The notes beneath the pieces are model-generated. The model was not told the origin of the DNA. It saw only the letters and a program-made list of their open reading frames with translations, and did no database searches. A program made the position numbers and the translations under genes. Shown here piece after piece: positions 10,937-23,586 of a stretch of DNA of 64,000 nt; the stretch's first letter is position 1, and each line of letters begins with the position of its first letter. The stretch spans positions 30,259,087 through 30,323,086 of the forward strand of contig OZ038392.1 in NCBI GenBank assembly GCA_964036045.1, in the 5' to 3' direction. Origin of the DNA: Eutreptiella sp. 'Long Island Sound 2002'. Lineage: Eukaryota; Euglenozoa; Euglenophyceae; Eutreptiales; Eutreptiaceae.

Positions 10937-12907
10937 TGGTTGCGTACTCCGCACAAGGACTCCATATCAACCAACCAACCAACCCCGGGGGGGGGGGGGG
11001 CGGGGGGGCAATGGCGCCCATGTCAAATGGTGCCAAGACTGTTTGGAAGGGCCCGCCACATACTCAAACATTTCCCCGTCTAGGGCTTGGAACAAGGGTG
11101 CCATGCCCACCAGCAGCTGGTTCGTCACCTTTAGTATTCAAACGAAAGGTTGCAAGGCACGGCAGATGGGGTGTTCACAGTGTTTGGCAGCGCGATCCCC
11201 ACATCACGTTCTGCTTGTGAATCTGCCTGGATTCAGGGGACTGGCGCCTGAGTGATGCCGCAGTCCGTGACACCGCCGACTGTCAAACATAAAGCATTCC
11301 CCAGTCAGTTTGTTTTTTCATACCAAAATTGGTGTCCCCATGCAATTTCAAAGCGTTAAAAAAATAGGAATCTCACCAAGCCAAACTGTGAAAGATACGG
11401 ATCGACGGCAATGCCAGGAGAATCGCAAAGCAAACGCCACACTGATCGTCAATGATAAAATATTTCCACATTGTATGTCCAATGGTCCAGAAGGTCATGC
11501 ACTCCACACCGCCATATTGCAATCATCAGTGTAACGTTATACTCCACGGGCAGCTGGTTACACCTCCTGACATGGACAGACAGATTCCCACGTGGTTGCA
11601 ATGTCTTGGTCCAGGCTCCGAGGACGCCGCCCGCAGGCTTGTGGGATGCGTGTTGCGTTGCGCAGGTGTTTGTGCCAGGCCTCTGTGAGCAGCTGCTGCA
11701 TTTCTCATGCATTGGAACCGAAAGCACACGTTCCCAGTGACGATTTGATGTGTGAACCAAAGCTCGAGAGGGAGCATTCGGAAGTGGCGCAATTGTGGTG
11801 TTGTAGGCGCACATTCCTCTGCAGTTGTCGGCAGTTGCTGCTGCATGTGGTGCTATGAAGAACAGAAGTGGTAACCCCTCAGAAGCGGTGCTTTCCCCAA
11901 GACTGTGACAACAGATTGCCTATGAAGCAGGTGATGCATAAAGCTCATCCTGTCTCAGTGCGGCCAGATTTCCTGTTGTACTGCTGCTCTCTGACACATG
12001 CAGAGGTATCTACGCATTTGTGTTGGTTAAAGTTGTTGATGATTGCCATTGGCCTGAGTACCTCACGAACCGATCCAAAACAATAGAACGCAGGTCGTTC
12101 AATGTCATCAAATTGTATCAAACTGCACAGAGCACTGCTTTATCAGGTTGCGCACCTCCTGCCAGGATGAGCTGTTAAGAAGACGTCTCGTTGGTGCCCA
12201 CTTTTCAATTGGACCGTGCGGCCGGCCTGCGCAATTGCAGGGGCATGCACAGGGTGCGGACCCCAATCCCGCACTCATTGAACCTGAACTTTTCAAGTGT
12301 ATTCACTCAGTTTTTCTTTCAGATCCCATCCGCTCAAAATTGTGTTCTTTTTTTTCCTGTTCAGATGGTTTCAAAACCAAACTGCTCTAAACAAAAGGAT
12401 TTGGCGCTTAAAAAAAAAGGACCAAAGACCTGATAGCAAAAAAAAAGAAGAAGAAGATCAGCAGTTGTTAGTGGGGGGGGGGGGGCTCAAGCTTCTTGTG
12501 CATACATCAGACGCATGGCAGCATGCAATGTTCAGGTTTGGGGGCTTGGGGAAAGGTAGACTAAGGGCCAAGCTTCTTTTTTAGATGCGCCCAAAAAAGC
12601 ATAGGTTCCGCGCCAAAAAAAAGGATTCAGCGCTACAAAAAAAGATTCCACACCAATTAAAAGAATTTTTAAATGATCATCATGTATTTCTGAACAGGTT
12701 TCATGAGGGGGTTTACAAAGAGTGCTGCACCAAGCCAACGCATCAGACGCAATGTTTGCATTTTGGGATGTATGTTTGGCTGAAATATTATACTGTTAAT
12801 AAGTTTTCCTCGAAGGTTCCACCAGACGTAAGTTTTTTTTCTTTTCTATCGGCTTCTTTTAACGACCCTAGGACGTAAGAAGCTATTCCGGTAGAGGTAA
12901 GTGTATG

Positions 12908-12908
<1 letters not shown>
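10937..12908. other. Unassigned DNA with G runs and A-rich tracts
   Basis: It contains (CCAA)n near 10967-10984, a 14-base G run at 10987-11000, a 13-base G run at 12473-12485 and several A runs (12405-12650). Small open frames show no family resemblance. No gene supported. Confidence 0.5.

Positions 12909-12910
<2 letters not shown>

Positions 12911-12950
<40 letters not shown>
12911..12950. repeat. (TA)n microsatellite
   Basis: Twenty TA dinucleotides directly before a CTACACCCCTCTCC motif, the terminal motif of family R elements. Confidence 0.97.
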
Positions 12951-12952
<2 letters not shown>

Positions 12953-13803
12953 TCTAATCTACACCCCTCTCCTAAAAGACACGTGGGTTCATTATGTGGG
13001 AGGCGAGTACAAGGTGGAGGGGGAGGGTAATGGGAATTTATATCCGCTAAGAAAGAGCCCGATTGTACGTATGTCCATCAAACCGCAATGTACCGTACCC
13101 GTGTGGCAGTGTTGGAGGAACGAGGCATAGTTGGCAAAACACGTGAAGGAATTACTTGCGAGTCTCGTGGTAATCACTTTACAGAAACAGTTGTAACCCT
13201 TGCTCCCAAGGTTTAGACATGGCATGAAGGTGAAGGTAATTCCGTTGGCAGTACACCTGTACATTGGGAACTCCCACGGATGGCAACCTGAACTGGTTGG
13301 AACTCTTGGCTACTAGAAAAGTTTGGAATTGAGGGGGACTGGCTTTAAATTGCATAGTATTGCCGACGAAGGACCTAGTCGTCGTCGCTGTACAAATGGG
13401 GTGAATCAAATGCATCACATGAAATTGTTGTATGCACGTCAATGGCAAAGTGGGTTACTAGCACTTGCAATGCACAAACCCTCGCCATATCAATATTATA
13501 ATTGTAGAGAAGATTTAGGGAAAGCAGTGCGGATGTGTTGCTTTGTTGCAACACTTGTGGATTCCATTTGTTAACCAAGGTGTTGACGAGGTTAATCACA
13601 CGATGGTCAACAAGACCGGTGTCTTGGAAATCCAGTTGAATGGAACACAAAGTTGTTGCAAGTTCTTGGATGTCAAAGGGTTTGGCAAAGTCCGTTAAGA
13701 GTACACCTGTACTCCAAGTCCAATCACTAAGAGCAAAGGGCACGAAAGAACAAAGCACACAAACGGCAAAACAAAGCAAGGAACTGCTTGTCCTTCCTGT
13801 ACC
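12951..13803. other. Segment with an R-type left terminus but unrelated interior
   Basis: CTACACCCCTCTCC at 12959-12972 follows the TA tract exactly as in other R elements. The next 830 bp does not match the full copy at 40187-41388. It may be a captured or replaced internal segment. Confidence 0.4.
13375..13779 (-). CDS. Unidentified ORF, 134 codons, inside an R-like element
   Basis: A minus-strand frame without low complexity encodes a mixed-composition peptide. It begins with a hydrophobic stretch (MLCFAVCVLCSFVPFAL), continues with ELATTLCSIQLDFQDTG and ends in HLYSDDD. It could be a captured gene fragment with a signal-like N terminus, or a chance frame in AT-richer DNA. I do not recognise a family, and no splice partners were placed. 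Confidence 0.25.
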   Translation of the reverse strand: MLCFAVCVLCSFVPFALSDWTWSTGVLLTDFAKPFDIQELATTLCSIQLDFQDTGLVDHRVINLVNTLVNKWNPQVLQQSNTSALLSLNLLYNYNIDMARVCALQVLVTHFAIDVHTTISCDAFDSPHLYSDDD

Positions 13804-14475
13804 ATTTTGGGAATTTTAGTGGCCCAAAACGCGTCACCAGGGGCTCAAAATGGGCTAAAAACACTTGTTTGAGCATCCCGAATGGACCACAATCACTTTT
13901 GGAAAAACGCGTTTTTGACCCATTTTTGACTCATTTTTGGTCTTGAAACGGCCCATTTTCAAGGCATTTTGGGATTTTCCATGGCCCATAACGCGCCACC
14001 ATGGGCTCAAAATGGGCTAAAAACACTCGTTTGAGCATCCCAAGTGGTCAAGGAACAACATTTGAAAAAAATGTTTTTTTTCGCCCCGGGAACCCTGGTG
14101 GACCCACCGTTGGCCCCAACTGTGCGCGGGCTGTGCTACCCTCCGGCTCCACCAAGTGACCACTGGTACGGGGGTCTAGGTGACTCGTTGGGCGATTCTG
14201 AGGGGTGGAAACCACAAAAAGTGGGGGGTTGCGGGTAGACTAGGTGCCCTCGGAATTGGATTTTGAGCCACGTAGCCCAAGATACGGCCTGTTCTTGGTT
14301 TTGGGCTGTTGGTGCACATGGCGCAGATTTTGGGGCTTTTTGGCGCCTTTTTGGGCCGTTTCTCGGACATATCGTGGAGTTGAAGGGCACTAGAAGGCTC
14401 TTTGACACGATGAAGTCAAGCCGCATGTGGAGTGTAGCCACCGTTTCGCTTCGTTTGGCCGTTTTGACTAGGTTT
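13804..14475 (+). mobile_element. Partial family R element (copy A)
   Basis: It is colinear with about 40420-41060 of the full copy. It includes tandem 160-bp units with CACTTGTTTGAGCATCCC, a CGCCCCGGG block and the stretch around CGGACATATCGTGGAG. The right end is missing, being replaced near 14475 by unrelated sequence. Confidence 0.8.
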
Positions 14476-14856
<381 letters not shown>

Positions 14857-14858
<2 letters not shown>

Positions 14859-15785
14859 ATGTCTAATGTACACCCCTCTTCCCAAATCTAGGTGGCTCCA
14901 CCACACGGCTCTAAGGTACGTGCGAAGTGTAAAATTTAATGCATACATGTGGCGACACGGGCTACACTTGGCTCCAAAGGGCTTAAAATGGGCCATTTAT
15001 AAGGGTTTTTGGACCTTAGGGGGGCCAAAAAGCCTCAATCTGGAGTCAAAATGGGCTCATGTCACTTGCTTGTGCACCCGAATGGCCCACGGTCGCTTTT
15101 GGGAAAAAACGCGTTTTTGACCCACTTTTCATCCATTTTCGGCCCCGAAACGGTCCATTTGCAAGGCTTTTAGTCTCTCTTGGGATTTTCCATTGGCCCA
15201 AATGCGTCACAACGGCCTCAAGACAAGCTAAAAACACTTGTTTGAACATCTTGGATGGTGTACGATCCTTTTTGGAAAAACACCTTTGTGACCGTTTTTT
15301 GACGCATTTTTTCGTCGCAAAATGAACCATTTTCAAGGCATTTTGGGATTTCCCATGGTCCAAAACGCATCACCACGGGCGCAAAACGGGCTAAAAACAG
15401 TTGTTTGAGTAACCCAATTGGACTAGGTACAGCTTTGGAAGGATCAAACGATTTTTTTCGCCCCGGGATCCCAACTGGACCCACCGTTGGCTCCCACCGT
15501 GCGGGCCAGGGCCGCCCTCCGGCTCCACCACGTGACCACTGACACGGGGGTCTAGGCATCTCATTGGGCGATTTGGAGGCTTGGAAACCACAAAACCAGG
15601 GAGGTTGGGGTCAGACTAGGTGCCCTGGGGCTGCGGCTTTGAGCCACGTATACCTGCATACGGCCGTTCTTGGTTTTGGGGTTGTTGAACACCAACAGCG
15701 CGTAATCTGGGCCATTTTTGGGCCGTTTCTTGGACATATTGTGAGTTTAGAGGGCAAGAAATGGCTTGTTGTCATCATGCAATCG
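14857..15785 (+). mobile_element. Family R element copy B, left part
   Basis: It begins with the terminal motif TACACCCCTCTT (14869-14880) next to a TA tract. It then follows the full copy at 40187-41388: a CTAGGTGGCTCCACCACACG block, tandem units of about 162-172 bp, then a CGCCCCGGG block. It is cut at AATCG (15781-15785) by the LTR1 retroelement and resumes at 28458. Removing the retroelement and one AATCG copy gives 63 bases that align without gaps to copy A (about 14377-14439). Confidence 0.85.
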
Positions 15786-16494
15786 AGTAAGAAAAAGTCA
15801 CTGCCATGTCTTTCTTGGAGGGCTTGATCCAGGCCAAGCCCCCCTTAAAACCCTTTTGTTGATGCTAAGACAAACTTAAGTGTTTTTATCTCTCTTTTGT
15901 TGCCCAAAGTACACTTTCTCAAAGTAACTAGGGTTGTGACCCTAGCCCCCCATGAAGTTCACCCCTACCACTCAACTGAGCGGAGGTACCTTCCTTCATG
16001 GAGGATATACCGAAGTAAAATAGGCATTTCATGCTTTAGGCCTTGGAGGTTAAGCCTAGTGGTCTCCCACCCCAAGACCCCTATACTCAATTATTTCTAC
16101 CACTTATTGTGGTCCTAATTTGTAACTGTTTCTGAATTCAGTTGCTTGGCCAAGTCATTTTCTGTGTGGTCCTGACATCTATGCCCCACATTCCTAACCA
16201 GCACCATTTCACCCAAAAGAGTGCACATGAAGTGCCTAAGGCTATCTCTGAGGCAAGAGTCAGACCAATTTTCATATAAAATCTTTTGTATTATCCATTT
16301 GTGATTGAATCTTTGTGTATAAACCTGCTTTGTCTATCTGCAGCCTTTCTGTGTTACACCGGATTCCAAAACCAATCATTGATTCGATCCACATCCTGTT
16401 CTTGCTCTACTTGCTGCTTTGGTTTGGGTTTTCAACTACAAAACCTGCAGGATATCATCAAAATATCTAGGGCATAAATCAAGGACATCTTTCC
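15786..16494 (+). repeat. 5' LTR of LTR1 (709 bp)
   Basis: It begins AGTAAGAAAAAGTCACTG and ends CATCTTTCC directly before the PBS. It lacks the usual TG...CA ends, but its AGTAAGA...TCTTTC(T) ends form a short imperfect inverted repeat, as in the LTR2 family. The copy at 26298-27006 has the same length. Confidence 0.92.
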
Positions 16495-16508
16495 GGTAGC
16501 AGAGACAG
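16495..16508 (+). promoter_or_regulatory. Primer-binding site, initiator tRNA-Met type
   Basis: GGTAGCAGAGACAG immediately follows the LTR. GGTAGCAGAG is complementary to the CTCTGCTACC end of animal- and protist-type initiator tRNA-Met; the following A departs from the LTR2 version. Confidence 0.75.
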
Positions 16509-16576
16509 TCCCTTGTGACCTTTTGAACAGACCCTGAGAAGAAGTGCAGCACACAAAGCTCAACAACAAGTTCATC

Positions 16577-18783
16577 ATGTCCACGCCAAGCGTCAGGACC
16601 TGGCCCATCAGAACTGTCCAAGTGCAAATGGGCAGCATGGCCCACCCCATGAGTGAACCACCTTACCGAGCTCCACAACATCTCAGTGGCGCATCTGGGT
16701 CCCAAGGAGATCCAGAACGCAGAAGGGCGGAAGAAAATAAAGGCCTTACCACCGAGGCCTTAGCGGCCCACGGTGGAGACAGCTTCAGTCATCTCCACAG
16801 ACGTGTAGCAGCCTCAATATCCAGATCCAACTGTCCGGCTTCATCCTCAACAGCGATTGAAGGCCCTGAGGAGTATGAGGAACTGAGGAAGAAAATGGAT
16901 GAATACATCCTCCATGATGAGTACTACAAATCCATTCGTGGAGAAGATGGAGAGGAGCCATTGGCAGTACATGGATCCAGACCACGTACAGACCTAGGGT
17001 CCTACGCGCACTCTGGCCCGCTGTCCGACAAAGCCGAGACTGCATCCCTGCCAAGACGACCAAGACCTGAGTATCCAAGAGCATGTTGCCCAACCCCAAG
17101 GGCTCCCGAAGTGGGCCCGACGCGAGTTGAAGAACAACATCATCCAAGGCCAACCTACGGTGCCCTGGATCATACGGCCGAGCTGTTGGCCAAACTCCTA
17201 TCTGGATCAGAAGATCCAGATGTGACGGCCCTATCGGAGGCCATTCAGGCTAAACTGGGTATTGCAGAACCCTTACCCAAGCCAGAGTTGCCATCTCTCT
17301 CTCCAGGACTGAGTACCCTGGCCGAAGATCTTAAGAGATCAAGGGTCTCAAGGCTGTTGCCTAAGGTCACCTGCCCCAGCCCCTTTCACCCCCGTGCCAG
17401 GACAGTGCCTATGGCTGAAGTCCAGGACGTGCCTGTCACAGAGATTGAGAAAAGAGGGCTGTCAGCCCTGGCACCTCTTGCCGGCGTGTCGCCTTCAGGC
17501 CTAACTCCGGGGGTGGAAAGACGGGCAGACCTATTGCCCAGGCGAACATCCAGCTGGAACTGCCGGAGTTCGACCCCAAAAATCTGCCCGAATGGGCAGA
17601 AGAATTTGCAGAGTTCCTTTTGTTGACTGGCCAATCCCATGTGGATGTGGCCACCAAATGCTCACTGCTGAAACGCTCATGCAAAAAGAAATTTTTGCAA
17701 AAACAGGTGAAACAGATTGTGAAAACTTGTTCTACCTGGGCAGAGGTACTCCTGAGGTTGGAGAAAACATTCCCAGTCTATGAGACTGACCTCAGCGTAC
17801 GCACACAGATCGAGGAGCTACCTATGCTCCGTGAGTTTCCATCCGCTGCGCGAATTTCTGAATATGTGTGCGACTTGGAGTACTTGTTTTCGAGGATGAA
17901 CGTGGGCTCCTACGGAGCCACTGAGCCCCACCTGTGGCTCATGAGTAAGATCCCCCAACGTACGTGGGATGATTGCCGCTCCACCTCTGAGAGGAAGAGC
18001 AGGACCCACTCGTACGATGAACTGGTGGACCTCTTGATTGAGCTAGCTCTTGAGAGAGAGAATGACTCCCACATGGAGAAATTCCTCAAGAAGCATTTGG
18101 GTCGAGGTGGTACCCCTACCCCCGAACGTGGCGAAGGGAAAGCAGCTAAAAATCCCACTAACACCAACCAGGGAGGTGGTAAAGGGAGGGGTAACCTACG
18201 TGCCATGAATGAGGCTAAACCTGATGCAGGTACACCCCCCCTCTTCTACTGCAAACCTGTAAATGACAAGGGGGGACCTTGTCATGCCTCTGACTGCGAC
18301 CTCCGCAGTGGCTGTATGCTGCAGATGAAACGTCAGCAGCATACCAAAGATGGGAAACCTGTGACCCATCAGGACCATTTCAGGTGTACCATCACCTGTG
18401 GTTACTGTGGCAAATGTCGTCACTACGAGGACGAATGCCACATCAAGAAACGCGAGAGTGACAAACTCAAGCGTCAGGAGGCGGAACGCCAGAAGACCCA
18501 AACGCCCGCCACAAATCCCCCGAATGGGGATAAAGGTGGTAAAGGAGGTGGCAAGGGGGGTGGCAAAAATGGACCCCCTAACCCCCAGAGGCGCTCATGA
18601 GCGCCCGTTGCTACACCCACTCCTGCTGCTACACCCGCTCCTGCCGCAGGTGACCCCAAGAAGCGCCCCCAAGGGGATAACGCTACCCCTGAGGGGAATA
18701 ATTCCAAGAAGAGGCGCTTGGCCTGGATGGCCAAGTCCCTCATTGCTGCAGGGGTGGATGTGAAGTTCCCTGATGAGGAGTAG
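16577..18783 (+). pseudogene. gag of LTR1, broken by a frameshift and a TGA
   Basis: The ATG at 16577 opens a frame (MSTPSVRTWPIRTV). The N-terminal third is rich in Ser, Pro and charged residues. A one-base shift in a G run near 17505-17520 moves the reading into the frame that carries the capsid-like part (ELPEFDPKNLPEWAEEF; KQVKQIVKTC). The capsid part is followed by a zinc knuckle, CGYCGKCRHYEDEC (CX2CX4HX4C), near 18394-18435, and a Gly/Lys-rich tail. An in-frame TGA at 18598-18600 precedes a basic tail (KKRRLAWMAKSL) that matches the C terminus of the LTR2 Gag. The frame ends at TAG 18781-18783, in the same frame as pol. Gag would coat genomic RNA in cytoplasmic particles. Confidence 0.85.
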
Positions 18784-18807
18784 GGGGGCGGCTCCGAAGA
18801 GGAGGAC

Positions 18808-21800
18808 TTGGTTTTCTGGATCCTCGTGAAAATCGGGGATCAGGTTTTTCGAGCGGTGCTTGACACCGGTGCAACACTTTCCATAGTGGCCCGGCGCCTG
18901 CTAAAGACTTTCAAGAAAACTAAGACCGTGGCCATAAGAGTAGGGGATGGGCGTACCATCCATTCCTTGGGGGGGGTCGATGTGACTATATGTCTGGGCG
19001 ACGAAACCGTGACCCAACACTGCAGAGTGCTGGACACCGACGCCTTTGACATCGTCATTGGCACCGACTTCTTACGAAGAAACCCCCAGGTAAAAATGCT
19101 GTCCCTCCAGCGCCCCTATTCTTTGCACTGCGACTTTGGCAGTGGGCTATTCTCCGTACCTTTGGAGCTGTCAGGACGAAAAGAGTCTGGGCTGCGCTAC
19201 GCATCCAAGACTAACTATCGTACTGAAAACTACCAATTGGCCCGTCACGTTCTTGAAAATGGACTGGCGGCCCTTCAGGTAAACCTGGATGAGATCCAGG
19301 TGGAATTGTTTGCGAGCCAACAACAGCACATCATGCAGTTGTACTGCTCCAAACAACTGAACAATGCTTTCCGTTTCTTCTGGAAAGCAATGGGCCTAGC
19401 GTATGCTAACCCTCCCTTCTCCCTGCTCGCGAAGGTTCTAACCAAAATCGCTTATGAGGGAGGAAGGGTTGTTATGTGCACCCCTGACTGGGGTTGCTCT
19501 GGTGAACATGCTTACTGGCGCCGTATGCTAGATCGAATGACCGTGGGAAGAGTGCAACTCCCCGTCGGCCCCATCTATGTGCCTGAGGACTCAGACACAG
19601 CTCTGCAGGCCCCTGAGTGGGCCAGTTTCCTGTCCATCGTCGATGGATCTCTCAATCTTGTACCCCTGTGTGACCTAGACCAGGTGCTACTGAAAGAGGT
19701 CATGGCCAAAAATCGTGGCCTGACCCTTTATGATCTCAAAAATCGATCTCCTGAGCACCTATCTGCCACACTTACAGGGTGTGAGTCTCCCGATGACTAT
19801 CTGGAACCTGCAGCTGTAAAAGAGGATGCTGACGACCAACTGTCTGAGATCGCCAGCACTATTCCTTCTGTTGATCCCAGCTGTGTTGACCTAAAACATA
19901 GTGCCTTCCTAGCCCAGCTGTTGCTAGAGGAGGTAGATCTAGAGTCAACCTCTGAACCCGCTTCCCCTGTTGGGAAGCCAGTGCTACACATGCAGCCTAT
20001 GCACGCAGGTGAACCCGTGGCCCGGAGTGCTGATGCTCTGGCGCGGCCTGCTGCTAATAACATGCCATTGTCTGAGCATGACACTCAGGAACTCCGGCGG
20101 CTGTTGTACCTGAAGGCCGAAGGTATTGAGCGCCAAGAGCGGCTGCAATACCTCAGACAGACCTGGAAATCCTCCATCTGGTCTGAGGAGGACGATGAGT
20201 CCTATACGCTGCCTGATCCTGAGATACCTCTAGTGTATTCTCTGCACTATGGGCAGCAATGTCCCCCTGAGTGGGACGATGGTTCTGTGCCTGCCGAAAC
20301 TGCTGATCGGCAGAAAAAGAAAGAACATGGAAAAAGCAACCTCCATGCTGAGGGGGATTTCCTTCAGAAACTTGAGAGTCTTAACCTTGACCCCCGCCTG
20401 AAGAAACTGCTGATAACCTATGAGGAGGTGTTCGGCGCCTTGCCGCCTCCCCTTTCTTGTAAAAAACTGGTCCAGATGGACCTGAAATTGAAACCAGAAT
20501 TCGAAAAGACACGAGTGAGGCGTCGTCCCTATCCCGCTCCACAGGAACAGGTTGAAGAAATCGAGCGCCAGATCCAGGAATGCATTGATGCTGGCCTCGT
20601 TGAAGAGTATAAGCACGGGGACTATCCCCATCACTGCAGTCCCTGTTTCCTTGTTGCCAAACCAGGGTCGACTGCGCTACGTCTGGTTGTAGACTATGGT
20701 GAGGTCAACAAGAAAACCCAGAACCACTCAGGGAGTATTCCTAACATGGAAAACACCCTGGAGCGTATTGCCAAATGCAGGTACAAGACCAAAATGGACA
20801 AACGCTCTGGTTTCTGGCAGATGGACCTAACCGCCGCAGCTCAGGAGCTGTTGGCCTTTATAACCCCTAAGGGTCGTGTCTTCAAGTGGAAGGTTATGCC
20901 TTTCGGGGTGGCTAATGCCCCAGCGCTCTTCCAGGAGCTTATGAACAAAATTTTGTACATACTGAGGCGCAGGCCTCTAGTACAAGAGTTGATTTCTCGG
21001 GGTGCAGAAATGGAGGCTCACATCGACGACGTGAGTTTGGGTAATAATACCAAAGAGGACCGTGTCCTTCTCCTCCGTGAATTTTTCATTGTCTGTCAAG
21101 AAAACCATCTCCGAATCAAACTCGAAAAATGTGAGTTTATGAAAGAGGAGATGGAGTATTTGGGTTTCGACGTGGGGTATGGCTGGTGGAAACCAGCCGC
21201 GTCTAAGATGCAGCCCCTACAGGACATGCAGATTCGCGATGACCCTAAGAAGGGCCTACACGATGTGAGGAGTTTTGTGGGCGCCTGTAATTTCTATCGG
21301 CGTCACATCCACAATTTTACTTACTCCTCTGCACCCCTCACTGACCTAATCAAGAAAACTACTCCCTGGAGGTCGACCTCCAGAGAGGAAGAGTGTTTCC
21401 AGGAGTTGAAGAAGAAGATTGCCTCCTCCAACTGCCTGGGAGTGCCCCGCCCTGAGGGCGAGATAGTCCTGATCACTGATGCCAGTGATGTAGGGGGGGG
21501 AGGTACGATCTACCAATGGCAGGAGCTTAACCCCGCTGAACTAACCCACTGCCATTGTCGTACTACTGGGCTGAACCGTGATGGTTCTTTGAAACATGAC
21601 TATCCTACCAGTGAGTGGCGACTGGTGCCACTGGGACACTGGAATTGGAAATGGAACCAAGCGCGTTCCAATTACAGCACCTATGACCAGGAACTCCTGG
21701 CCGGTATGTTGGTGCTATCGTCACAATGCCGACTCCTGGGATCTAACCCTATTGTCTGGCTGTGTGACCAGGAGCCTGTGAAGTCTTTTCAGAAGGGCCC

Positions 21801-23586
21801 ACCACCAGAGAAAGCAAAGCTAAAACGGTGATGGACTTACCTGAGCCAGATCAGGCTGACAGTGCATCATATCCCCGGGATAAAGAATGAACTCTCTGAC
21901 TATATATCGCGCAACAACTTCGATGCGCTTATTGGTGAGAGCTCTGAGGCGCTCGCCAGAGAGGCTTTCCAGCGTATGGATGTCCAGCTTGACCTGTCCG
22001 TGCGCACTGCTGGAATCCTGGAGGGTTGGAGTCTAACCGACTATCAGTCAGAGTATGAAGAAATTCTCCAAGCCCTCAGCACTGGTCTCGAACCCCGTGT
22101 CATTGACGTGCACCAGTGGTATAAAAACAATCAGTACCTCTTCTACGAGGACGGAATTGTGGTGCCTGAGGCACGACTGGATGGGTGCCTACAGTGGTCC
22201 CATCTCAGTTCTGGTCACACTGGCGCTAATCGCTCAGTGGACTTCTTCCGTGATTGTTTCTACTCTAGTCTAACCCTGACTGAACTGAGGTCGCGTATGC
22301 AGACCATTGTGGATGCTTGTGGCTGTCATGCCAGCAAGCAGAGCGACAGTAGGGATAGGGGCCTGATCTCCAGCTTACCCATACCCTATTGTGCTAACTC
22401 TCTTCTCTACGTGGATTTCATCCACGGCCTACCACGCTTTGGCGGCTATGATAGTTGCCTCGTGGTCACCTGTGGTCTATCTCGCTTCACCCGTGTGTTC
22501 CCTTGCAATAAGAAAATCACAGGTGAGCAGACTGTGAAAATGTTGGTCGAACAATGGTTCAAACCCTATGGAGCACCTAAGCAGGTGCACTCTGATGAGG
22601 ATGTACGCATCCGCAGTGACACTGGGTGGTACAAACGACTGCTAAATGCCCTCAACGTGGAGGTAACCACAGGTGTGCCCTATACCCACACATCTAACCC
22701 TCTCTGTGAGAGACAGAACCGTGTGGTGGAGCAAAACTTAAGAATCCTGATGAAACAGGAGCGCACCAAGGACTGGGTACGCCTAGTGCCCTGGGCAGTG
22801 CTGACCATGAACTCACAGCGGAGCTCTTCTACGGGTTTCACCCCCCACGAACTGTTCCATGGAGGACGACCTGCTTGGTTCTTCAAAACCCCCTTTCCTG
22901 AGGACTTCAAGAGCCCTGTGGGAGATTGATTGGAACACAAGCAGTCTCTGGCTAACCAGGCTGGTACTAACCTGAGACACATTCGTGACCGTGAACAGAG
23001 CCGACGGAACCGCCTACGGCGACCTGCCAGCTTCAAGGTTGGTGACCTTGTTTTGGTACACCATTCACGCCTACCCTCCTGGCCACGTAACTGCCTACAG
23101 GACCCTTACTTTGGACCCTATCGTATCATCAGGATAGATGGATCCAGGATCCATGTCAGGTGCAGTCCACGTCTAGGTGGTGAACTGCTGTGTGCTCCTA
23201 AACAGTTGAGGCACTATCACTCCCCTGACGACTTGTCTTGGGATGACTGGCGCCTCAGCGACAGTGAGGTCGAGCGTATAGACCTAGAGAACGCTGCCAG
23301 TCCAGAGGAGGCAGACAAACTCGAAGAGATGACTGCCGATGAAATGGCAGTCGATGGTTACTACGTGGTTGCAGGTATTGCTCGCCACGAGTATAAACAG
23401 GGCTGGAAATTCCTAACCCTGTGGGATGGCTATGGGTTATCTGAGGCGACCTGGGAACCTATGTCAGCCTTCATACAACCAGATGGGAGTATCAACCCCA
23501 TCTTCCGCACTTACCTCGTTGAGAACAACGAGGGGCAGCTCCTAACCCGTGCTGAGACTATGTCCCAGCGTAAGAAGCGAAACTAA
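18808..23586 (+). pseudogene. pol of LTR1 (PR, DIRS-like domain, RT, RH, IN, chromodomain), two TGA stops
   Basis: The frame continues from gag after TAG with 24 nt between, and the ATG of LTR2 pol is not conserved. Domains by residue from 18808: aspartic protease LDTGATLSIV (about 17); a DIRS-like segment VELFAS...YANPPFSLLAKVL (about 160-235); RT from RRPYPAP (about 570) with HIDD near 738; RNase H TDAS (about 890) and CDQEPV; integrase with HLSSGH zinc motif; DDE core (LYVDF, SDED, CERQ); GPY/F motif; chromodomain near the end (EATWEPMSAF). TGA codons at 21829-21831 and 22927-22929 each replace a Trp present in LTR2. The integrase zinc finger has Ser where LTR2 has its last Cys (HAS against RSC). 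These lesions predict no full-length product. Confidence 0.9.

Noticed and set aside
16577-23586. TGA read as tryptophan in this organism
   Set aside because: TGG is used throughout, LTR2 Pol ends at TGA, and the TGA codons in LTR1 lie in a damaged copy with a frameshift as well.
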